A DNA stretch of 64,000 nucleotides, from NCBI GenBank assembly GCA_903822545.1, contig CAIJPN010000024.1:1-64000 (forward strand), given 5' to 3'. Under the pieces are notes generated by a model that was not told the origin of the DNA, made no database searches, and saw only the letters and a list, made by a program, of their open reading frames with translations. Both the position numbers and the translations under genes were made by a program. The DNA is from an uncultured Anaerolineae bacterium (GTDB lineage Bacteria > Chloroflexota > Anaerolineae > Anaerolineales > Villigracilaceae). Shown here piece after piece: positions 57,569 to 64,000 of this stretch; position 1 is the stretch's first letter, and every line of letters begins with the position of its first letter.

Positions 57569-59356
57569 CTATGATCTGCCGTGGCGCAATTTATCAGATG
57601 CTTCTTCGCTCAGGGGGATATAAACCAGGATTTTTGTGCCTTTTCCCGGCGCTGACTCGATTTGCAGGACACCGTTGACCAATTCGGAGCGCTCGCGCAG
57701 GTTGATCATGCCCAGGCTGCCGCGTTTGTCGTACGATTTGTTGACGCTCTCCACATCGAAGCCGACACCATCATCCACGATCTGCAGCAGCGCGATTTCT
57801 GGCTCACCATTGAGGGCATTGAGCCGCACCCAGATGTGTGTGGACTGGGCGTGTTTGCGGGCATTGTTGACGGCTTCTTCTGCGATATAGAAGATAACCC
57901 CTGATTTGCCCATTTCTAGTTGCTCGGTTAGCTTGGGATCAACCTGGATGATGACATCTTGGGCGTAGGTCTCTTTCATCTTGTCGGCCATCGATTGCAG
58001 CGCCGCAGACAGGCCTTGTGATTCAAGCACCAGCGGGCGCAGTGTGAACAGCATGTGACGGATTTCTTTGGTCGTCCGGCGGGCCAGGTCTTCGATCTTT
58101 TCCAGTTCTTCTATGGCCGCTGGCTGGTTCTTGACCATGATGCGCCGCGCCAGGCTGATGCGCATGGCGATCGCCGCTACTGACTGTGTGGGGCCATCGT
58201 GCAGGTCGCGGGCCAGTTTTTTGCGGGCTTCTTCCTGGGCCTCGGCCATGCGTTCTTTTTCATCAGAAAGATCCTGGTAAAGCCGCGCATTTTGGATGGC
58301 AATAACTGCCTGGTGGCCGATAATATCCAGGATTTCGCGCCGGTCACGGGTGAAATAATTGGCATCTGGATGCCCATACAGCATCACACCGTAAACATTC
58401 AGCCCGCTGCGCAGGGGGAAACAGTACACCGAATTGCATGTAGCCAGTGAAATTAACCGGCTGAGTTCTGGATCTTCGGCTACCTTCCCCGTTACCAGGG
58501 ATTGACCTTCTTCAATGGCGGCTGCCAGAATACCGGCCTTCCCGGGCAGGCTGGTGCGGATATCAGATTGTGAAAGTCCGTTTGCTGCACCCACCATCAG
58601 TTCATCTTCCTGGAACAGCAACACGGAACCGATCAGGCGGTTGCCCTGCTGGGTGAATCCTGCCGAATTATCATGGCCTTCGGTGCGCAGGGCATCTGCG
58701 CTCAGGGCCAGCGCCTGGTCGAGCACGCGTTTGTAGTTGAGAGTGGCGGTCAGGGTGGAACTCAAGTTATAGATGGCGCGCAGGCGATCGCTTTCGGTGT
58801 GGCTGGTTTTTTCGCGCACTTCGATTTGTTGCTTACGTGTCTTGCGTAAATCGGCGATAAGTTCCTGGCTTAAATACCCAAAAATCCCGGCCAGGAAGAG
58901 TGTCACTACGGCGGCAATGCCCACAAAAATCAGATGTGTTCCGTTGACAATAATATCTGCCAGCTGGAAAAGAATCATTCCCCCGGCAGAAGCCAGGCTG
59001 CCGGGTAAGTCAAAATATAGCGCACCAGTCAAGACTGGCAGCAGGATCATCCAGGAGGCAGTACCCGTCAGGCCCCCTTGCAGCCAGAAGAACAACCCCG
59101 AAATTACCACATCTATCGCCAGGCTGATCTGGCGGTGATAGATCAGGCGGCGGCTCAACCCGGCAATCCACGACAGGATCACGTTCCAGATCGTCAAGAG
59201 CAAAACCAACACCAGGCTGGCAATGTAGGTGTATTGGCTTCGATCCATGCTCGAAAATGCCAAAAAGATCGTTGTTCCCAGCAAAACCAACCAGCGCAGG
59301 GAAATAACGAACCAATCAGCAATAAAAGGTGAGTCAGAACGTTGGAATTTGATCAT
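57569..59356 (-). CDS. NarL-type sensor histidine kinase with membrane and GAF domains
   Basis: 595 residues. The first ~165 residues hold five to six transmembrane segments (LRWLVLLGTTIFLAFSSMDR and following), then a coiled segment, a GAF domain (about 200-355), and a HisKA_3 dimerisation helix with the phospho-His in ARKKLARDLHDGPTQSVAAI (about residue 385). HATPase_c follows: FYIAEEAVNNARKHAQSTHI, LQIVDDGVGFDVESV and GSLGMINLRERSELV. The cognate LuxR-type regulator is not adjacent. No ribosome site is seen before the ATG. A terminator follows. Confidence 0.92.
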   Translation of the reverse strand: MIKFQRSDSPFIADWFVISLRWLVLLGTTIFLAFSSMDRSQYTYIASLVLVLLLTIWNVILSWIAGLSRRLIYHRQISLAIDVVISGLFFWLQGGLTGTASWMILLPVLTGALYFDLPGSLASAGGMILFQLADIIVNGTHLIFVGIAAVVTLFLAGIFGYLSQELIADLRKTRKQQIEVREKTSHTESDRLRAIYNLSSTLTATLNYKRVLDQALALSADALRTEGHDNSAGFTQQGNRLIGSVLLFQEDELMVGAANGLSQSDIRTSLPGKAGILAAAIEEGQSLVTGKVAEDPELSRLISLATCNSVYCFPLRSGLNVYGVMLYGHPDANYFTRDRREILDIIGHQAVIAIQNARLYQDLSDEKERMAEAQEEARKKLARDLHDGPTQSVAAIAMRISLARRIMVKNQPAAIEELEKIEDLARRTTKEIRHMLFTLRPLVLESQGLSAALQSMADKMKETYAQDVIIQVDPKLTEQLEMGKSGVIFYIAEEAVNNARKHAQSTHIWVRLNALNGEPEIALLQIVDDGVGFDVESVNKSYDKRGSLGMINLRERSELVNGVLQIESAPGKGTKILVYIPLSEEASDKLRHGRS

Positions 59357-59412
59357 TCGGATTGTTGATTACAGTGTCTAAAAGTAGTTTACCCTATTTC
59401 TTATCAAAAAGT

Positions 59413-60147
59413 TCAGATTTCGTATCCCATCCCTTGCAGGTACTTGCCGAACGTATCTGCAAGGATTTTCTGTTCATCGGCAGAATAGCGCTCTCGAAAA
59501 CGGCCCACCTGACCCTTATAGAAGTGCGTACCCTGCTGATCCTGCACCTGCCCGCCGGGACGATATTTTTCCACTACCGCCTTTACTTTTTCATCGCCAG
59601 CATCTACACCCAAAAAACGGATGAGTTTGCCAGCCTCGCTATCATAATGTTGCAAAAGATCCTCGTAGCGCGCTTTGAGCACCCCCGGAACCTGCATCCA
59701 CTTCTCCCAGCCTTCCACATATTCTACAAAAAAATCCATCGTTTTCTGGAAATTTGTCAGGTGCGAAAAAGCATTCGGGCGGCCTTGTTTTTCGAGCACG
59801 CGCTGGCCGTAATCGTGGGCCGAAAGCATTGCATCGCGCGGATCACGATAAATGTAAGTAGCCTTCATCAACCCACCCTGGATCAGCGCCTGTGCCCAAA
59901 ATGTCGGCGCAGAATGGGCCTTGATGACAAATGTCTTGCCCTGCAAAGCTGGAATACTCACCATTCCCAGCCGCCGCAGGCTGAGTACGCCGATGTTGCA
60001 ATTGACCTCGGTCAAAATGCCTTCCAGCTTATACTGCGCGCGAATATCGCGGGCCTCGGCACAGCCGGTCGTCTCCATCAGGTCATGGATCAAGTTATAG
60101 TGCCACCCCGATCCGGCGCGGGGCATCCCAACAGAAAGAATAATCAT
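59413..60147 (-). CDS. Sulfotransferase-family protein
   Basis: 244 residues. The PAPS phosphate-binding loop is at the N-terminus (IILSVGMPRAGSGWHYNLIH), and the 3'-phosphate region is IYRDPRDAMLSAHDYGQRV at about 95-115. LKARYEDLLQHYDSEAGKLI and the late GRFRERYSADEQKILADTF also fit the family. It probably transfers sulfate to a sugar or lipid. It lies downstream of the membrane glycosyltransferase-like and O-antigen ligase genes on the same strand, so a sulfated surface polysaccharide is a reasonable guess. Confidence 0.85.
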   Translation of the reverse strand: MIILSVGMPRAGSGWHYNLIHDLMETTGCAEARDIRAQYKLEGILTEVNCNIGVLSLRRLGMVSIPALQGKTFVIKAHSAPTFWAQALIQGGLMKATYIYRDPRDAMLSAHDYGQRVLEKQGRPNAFSHLTNFQKTMDFFVEYVEGWEKWMQVPGVLKARYEDLLQHYDSEAGKLIRFLGVDAGDEKVKAVVEKYRPGGQVQDQQGTHFYKGQVGRFRERYSADEQKILADTFGKYLQGMGYEI

Positions 60148-60181
60148 AGGAACTCCAACAAAAAATCAAGAGGCTGTTTTT

Positions 60182-61918
60182 TTATTTACGGATGAGAATT
60201 CGGATATCATTTTCGGCTTTAAATATTTCATTATATTGATTTCCGATGTAAGGCTCGATTAATTTCCAGGCTTTTTCATTTTGAAGGGCTATTTTGTCTA
60301 TATAAATTGCCTGTATGTTTTTAGAAACAAAAAACGTGTAAAGTTCCTCGCTTGTTTGGAAGTTTGTATCAATATCTGCCAGGTTGTAGTATTCCAGTTG
60401 GGCCGCATTTAAGATTTTGGGCGAGCCAGATGCCACCAGTGTGCCGCGTGGCAGCTGTTCTTGCAATAGCACGATGGCCTGGTCTTCTGGCAATTGCCCG
60501 TAGCGGGGCATGGATGGCGGGCCATGTTGTTGAAGCAGTATCCCTGCCATCATGAAAATTGACGATAACGCCAGGTAAGTTCCCAGCTTTTCTTTCTGAA
60601 ACACAAAACATACTGCAATAACGGTCAACAAAACCAGGCTGTCAAAGTATAGGTAATGCAGATTACGCCAGAACCCAACAGCTGTGATTAATACCAGGAT
60701 GGTGGTGATCGCCAGCACAAATTTCTGGTTTTGGATATTTGTGACAAAGGTATGGATGCCAATACAGGCAAAACTCAGCACGATAAAATAGGGGGTCTGT
60801 AAATAGCCGATGCGGAAAAACGTTAAAAAATAAACCCCAAGATAGGTTGTCCAGGCTACCAGGATCGAGAGCAGGGCAAATTGCCGCTTCTTTATCAACC
60901 CGTAAATACCGAGCATCGCCAGGAGAAATATTGCATAAGCCTGCCGCTTTCCATAAGCGAGGTAAATGAACTGCGGTAACTCTTCTTTGGCGATGTAAGA
61001 CAAACGCGAAATAAAAGCTTGTGGATTGCGTTGAATAGCCCTAAAAATGGAATGGTCATTTTCGGCGGGCGTTCCATATAATTTTTGAGCCTCAAGGACG
61101 GCACAGCGAATGGTGCTTTGCTCACAGGATGAATCTCGTTGATATGTGCGCAGTTGCCCTTGTTGAAAAGCCACATAGGCACGTTCTTTGGTTCCAACAA
61201 GAACATATCCCATCACCAGGTAATAAATAAAAATATATCCAACCGTAAGCACAACAAAAGGCACAACGCTGGCTAAAACATGCTTCAATTTTTCAGGGGA
61301 TCGCAACATAAAAATACTAGAAATAACCATGAAAACAGCAAAAATAATCAACCCATCGTTGCGCGATAGCGCGGCCAACCCAATCAAAAACGAAGCCCAT
61401 CCGATCTGACTGGTTTGTTTGGTTTCGTAATAGCTCAAAACCTTCCACAGGGCCAGGCCAGACAGGGCAGCAAAAAGTGAATCGCTGGAGTTATAGAACA
61501 GATCGGCATAAATATTTGTTGAAAAAAGCATCCCAGCCATTAGGATCGGATGAAAGTACTTCTCAAGTCGTTTGGCGAGGTAAAAACTCCCCCACCACAG
61601 CAAGATAAATATCACAATACGCCCAAAAGCGGCACTTTGAACCAACCAGTAGGGAGATTTTTGCAAGATCAGGTAAGCGACCGCATAGAGCATACTGACA
61701 AGCGGATTCCATTCATAATCGGTCATAACCCCTTGGGCAAACAACCTGCCAGCGTTGATGTAATTTGACTCATCCCATGGATTGATATCGCGAATGGTTG
61801 GGAAAATGCTCTGTAGCAAAAAAAAACCCTGCAAAATAAAAAAGATCAGCGCGATTTGGTTAATCGGGTCTTGCACAAATAGATTGGCCTGTTTCCTAAC
61901 ACCAGATAAAAAATTCAT
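60182..61918 (-). CDS. GT-C-type membrane glycosyltransferase-like protein
   Basis: 578 residues with about eleven transmembrane segments. The first periplasmic loop has the acidic motif NPWDESNYINAGRLFAQG typical of GT39/ArnT-like enzymes that use lipid-linked sugars. YNSSDSLFAALSGLALWKVL and FLIGLAALSRNDGLIIFAVF are further family-like segments. The soluble C-terminal part (about 470-578, LVASGSPKILNAAQLEYYNL) is not recognised. GAGGAG lies about 8 bases before the ATG. GC is visibly lower than in neighbouring genes, which may mean lateral transfer of part of the polysaccharide cluster. Confidence 0.75.
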   Translation of the reverse strand: MNFLSGVRKQANLFVQDPINQIALIFFILQGFFLLQSIFPTIRDINPWDESNYINAGRLFAQGVMTDYEWNPLVSMLYAVAYLILQKSPYWLVQSAAFGRIVIFILLWWGSFYLAKRLEKYFHPILMAGMLFSTNIYADLFYNSSDSLFAALSGLALWKVLSYYETKQTSQIGWASFLIGLAALSRNDGLIIFAVFMVISSIFMLRSPEKLKHVLASVVPFVVLTVGYIFIYYLVMGYVLVGTKERAYVAFQQGQLRTYQRDSSCEQSTIRCAVLEAQKLYGTPAENDHSIFRAIQRNPQAFISRLSYIAKEELPQFIYLAYGKRQAYAIFLLAMLGIYGLIKKRQFALLSILVAWTTYLGVYFLTFFRIGYLQTPYFIVLSFACIGIHTFVTNIQNQKFVLAITTILVLITAVGFWRNLHYLYFDSLVLLTVIAVCFVFQKEKLGTYLALSSIFMMAGILLQQHGPPSMPRYGQLPEDQAIVLLQEQLPRGTLVASGSPKILNAAQLEYYNLADIDTNFQTSEELYTFFVSKNIQAIYIDKIALQNEKAWKLIEPYIGNQYNEIFKAENDIRILIRK

Positions 61919-61957
61919 ACTTCTCTCCTCTTATACAGTACCTGAACACAACAGCTT

Positions 61958-63421
61958 TCATCGTTTACGAGCTTCGCTCGCAGCACCGCAAAGTATTCCT
62001 ACATTCACCCACAGATCGGGCATGGCAAACGAATCCTGCGAAAACGCCATCAGTGCCAGCGCCGCCAGCGTAAAAATCGAGGCTGCGCCGAGCATTTTCA
62101 GCCAGTCTTCCTCCCGTCGCAGCCTCGATAAAGCCTCTGCCAGCAGCCCCAGCCAAAAAGCAATGAACAGCGCAAAGCCAGCCAACCCGGTCTCTGCCAG
62201 CAGGCGCACATACAGGTTCTTCGGGTTCGGGTATAGCGTCGAATTCGGCGCAAGCGCATCCGCAATCTCAGGCACACCCATGAGCACGCCATCGGGGATA
62301 TTCTGGTAAATATGAAACCCGCTTGCGCCCAGACCCACGCCCGTCAGCGGGTTCAGGTCGAAAGCCGACATCGCCGCCGCAGCATAGGCCACACGCGGGC
62401 CAAGCGAGGCATCGCTGACATAAGCCCAAAAATCGCTCATATCTGATTTCCACAGGCGCGAAATATAGCCTTTTTGCGCCAGGAACAGGCCTGCCCCGCT
62501 CAAAACGCCAATCACCAGCAGGAATAAAACCACTCTCTGCCCTGCCGCCGTGATTCTTGCCCACAAACCAGAATCGCGCTCGAACTTGAATCCAGCCCGA
62601 ACCCAGCCCCAGGCATTTGCCAACAACCCGCGCCCCGCCGCCACGAAAGTGACCCCCCCCGCGAAAACCGCCACCACCAACCCCGAGCGCGAATATGTGG
62701 CCAGCAGCATAGCCAGTGAAGCCAGCAAAAGCACCCAGACAGCCCACGTTCCACTTTTTATTTTCCATTTTTGGTAGAACGTAGAAAGTGGAACGTGATA
62801 TCCTGTCAGCGCCATCCCCACCAGCCAGGGCAAATACACCAGCGCGAGCTGCGCCGCCAGCCAGGATGGTTCGAAGGCAAACCCCGAGATGCGTTTATTC
62901 TTTACCAGCCCGCGCACCGAGAATAATTCCTGAATCTGTTTAAGTTCACTGCGGTAGCCGTGATTCAAACCGTAAAATTGGATTGCGCCCCAAACCAGGT
63001 GTCCCAGTAGCCCTACCAGCAGCCACTTGACTGAGAATTTCAGATCATCTTCGCCCTGGTTCATCCACGCAGATGCGACAAAGAACATCAGCCCAATGAC
63101 CAGTGTCACCCAGGCACGGATGGCGCGTTCCCAATAATCGGCACCGCGCAGCTCGATTGGCGCAAAAGTTGCGCCCAATGTGGTAGCAGCAGCCGCCGCC
63201 AGCAGAAAAGCCACCAAAACGGTGAAACTGCCCGGCCACGGGTTGCGTATTTCACGCCGGTAGAGCCGATAGAGCAGCACCGGTATCAATGCGGCCAGCG
63301 GGTACAGCGCCAGCGGGCGCACATAGGTTCCGCTGCCCATGAATGGCATGAAGCGAAAACTCGTCACGGGCAGGGTGACGAGGATGAGCGCCCAAAGGAT
63401 GCGGGAAAGGCGGCTCATCAT
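61958..63421 (-). CDS. O-antigen ligase/polymerase-like membrane protein
   Basis: 487 residues from ATG 63421 (63418 is an alternative), 4 bases after the stop of the Wzz-like gene; the longer frame runs into that gene. About eleven transmembrane segments. The O-antigen ligase (Wzy_C) signature is LATYSRSGLVVAVFAGGVTF, and the periplasmic loop has NPLTGVGLGASGFHIYQNIP and NPKNLYVRLLAETGLAGFAL. It would polymerise or attach surface polysaccharide. The loop LTGYHVPLSTFYQKWKIKSG is encoded by a 53-base inverted repeat inserted in frame. Confidence 0.85.
   Translation of the reverse strand: MMSRLSRILWALILVTLPVTSFRFMPFMGSGTYVRPLALYPLAALIPVLLYRLYRREIRNPWPGSFTVLVAFLLAAAAATTLGATFAPIELRGADYWERAIRAWVTLVIGLMFFVASAWMNQGEDDLKFSVKWLLVGLLGHLVWGAIQFYGLNHGYRSELKQIQELFSVRGLVKNKRISGFAFEPSWLAAQLALVYLPWLVGMALTGYHVPLSTFYQKWKIKSGTWAVWVLLLASLAMLLATYSRSGLVVAVFAGGVTFVAAGRGLLANAWGWVRAGFKFERDSGLWARITAAGQRVVLFLLVIGVLSGAGLFLAQKGYISRLWKSDMSDFWAYVSDASLGPRVAYAAAAMSAFDLNPLTGVGLGASGFHIYQNIPDGVLMGVPEIADALAPNSTLYPNPKNLYVRLLAETGLAGFALFIAFWLGLLAEALSRLRREEDWLKMLGAASIFTLAALALMAFSQDSFAMPDLWVNVGILCGAASEARKR
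62745..62797. repeat. Inverted repeat inserted in frame in the O-antigen ligase gene
   Basis: Arms CACGTTCCACTTT (62745-62757) and complement (62785-62797) with 27 bases in between. The right half is built of heptamers (GTAGAAC, GTAGAAA, GTGGAAC), like the repeat before trpA. Confidence 0.75.
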
Positions 63422-63424
63422 GGG

Positions 63425-63470
63425 GTCAAACGTCTCCGACGTTTGACTTTCCAAAATCGGGAGATTTTGG
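63425..63470. repeat. Paired palindromes that encode the tail of the Wzz-like protein
   Basis: GTCAAACGT-CTCCG-ACGTTTGAC (63425-63447) and CCAAAATC-GGGA-GATTTTGG (63451-63470) lie three bases apart. On the minus strand they encode the last residues PKSPDFGKSNVGDV and include the TGA stop. Confidence 0.8.
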
Positions 63471-64000
63471 GTTCCAATACAACGACAAAAATGCCAGCGT
63501 CACCATCCCCAGCGTGGCACCGGCCAGGGTGTAAGTCCCAAGTGGAACGGTGCGAGTGGTTTTCAGGTTTTCGATTTGTGTGGGGGTGATGGTGATGCCT
63601 TCGGGGTGGGCCTTGGCAGAAAACGCCAGGGCCCAATCTCTGGCCAGTTTGGCGGCGAGGCCAGAATCGGCGGAGTCGGCGTAAAAGTGCCAGCCGCCAT
63701 CGCCAGGTTGAGATAACGAGAGGGTGCCTGAGCGTAAATCCACAACACTTAAACGGTTTTTCCCAGAAACTTCCTGTAATACTGCATCTGACCAGGCGAT
63801 TTCTTGCAGCTGGCGGGTTTCGCGGTCGAGGTAGTAGAAGATTTCACGGTCGGGGCTGATCGGGAAGTTCTTTTCGACGTTGAGATCGACCATGACGATG
63901 GCGCGGGCGCGGTAGGCGGGTGGGAAAACGGCATACACTGCCATGCCCAATAGCCCGCCAAGCAGTGCGCCCACAAGCCACAACCGCCAGGCGCGCAGCA
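63426..64000 (-). CDS. Wzz-like polysaccharide chain-length protein, 5' end cut by window edge
   Basis: At least 190 residues; the frame is open to the window edge (LRAWRLWLVGALLGG is the first readable part) and the true start lies outside. A first transmembrane helix (WLVGALLGGLLGMAVYAVFP), then AYRARAIVMVDLNVEKNFPI, a periplasmic region, and a second helix (TYTLAGATLGMVTLAFLSLY) just before the C-terminus. This two-helix layout with the IVMVD strand is that of Wzz/KpsE-type co-polymerases, which set chain length. The last residues are supplied by two palindromes. The O-antigen ligase gene follows after 4 bases. Confidence 0.75.
   Translation of the reverse strand, partial: LRAWRLWLVGALLGGLLGMAVYAVFPPAYRARAIVMVDLNVEKNFPISPDREIFYYLDRETRQLQEIAWSDAVLQEVSGKNRLSVVDLRSGTLSLSQPGDGGWHFYADSADSGLAAKLARDWALAFSAKAHPEGITITPTQIENLKTTRTVPLGTYTLAGATLGMVTLAFLSLYWNPKSPDFGKSNVGDV

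Overview
The window looks like chromosomal DNA of a member of the Chloroflexota, most likely Anaerolineae-like. This is inferred from the mix of families (fused MFS/spermidine-synthase protein, NBR1-Ig lipoproteins, CHAT/STAND/WD40 conflict genes, BMP-type nucleoside uptake, leaderless promoters) and from the many short palindromic and heptamer/octamer repeats; no rRNA or tRNA gene is present to confirm it. GC is moderate to high by eye. I saw no CRISPR array, insertion sequence, phage gene or replication origin.

Layout. 1-7376 (minus strand): a very large 2-hydroxyacyl-CoA dehydratase activase-type protein cut by the left edge, its probable TetR regulator with a readable promoter and operator, and a fused MFS/spermidine-synthase-like membrane protein. 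7634-11206 (plus): a TPR/glycosyltransferase, a second glycosyltransferase-like protein and a SUMF1-fold protein in one operon. 11224-13659 (minus): a two-component pair. 14288-15082: lycopene cyclase. 15169-26110 (minus): the accessory centrepiece, six genes encoding a C39-like peptidase with SH3 domains, a CHAT-SIR2 fusion, a STAND NTPase with transmembrane segment and 14 WD40 blades, a clan CD (C25/caspase-like) peptidase, a 282-residue protein with three HFGI motifs, and a 108-residue protein homologous to the C-terminal domain of the peptidase. It resembles a prokaryotic immunity or programmed-cell-death module and is the best candidate for an undescribed system. 26529-28780: zinc-ribbon protein, nadD, MFS exporter. 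28819-34612 (minus): trpB, trpF, a flavin-binding oxidase-like gene, trpC, a beta-propeller lipoprotein and a YHS-like protein. 35013-43097 (plus): dnaE, trpA, trmD, a sugar-type MFS and a BMP lipoprotein. 43497-48746: BMP substrate-binding lipoprotein and its ABC transporter. 48892-55155: six paralogous NBR1-Ig lipoproteins in a row. 55152-56749: queG and rdgB. 56721-64000 (minus): alpha/beta hydrolase, NarL-type histidine kinase, and a surface polysaccharide cluster (sulfotransferase, GT-C membrane protein, O-antigen ligase-like, Wzz-like).

A second theme is repeat invasion of genes. Palindromic elements sit in frame inside the activase gene (three times), trpC and the O-antigen ligase gene, and encode the tail of the Wzz-like protein. 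Degenerate heptamer/octamer arrays lie in the dnaE leader and linker, in trpC and between trpF and trpB. Two related, inverted copies of a roughly 100-150 bp element lie 25 kb apart. Several housekeeping genes (nadD, trmD, lycopene cyclase, the YHS gene) have a -10 box 6-9 bases before the ATG and no ribosome-binding site, which suggests leaderless mRNAs.
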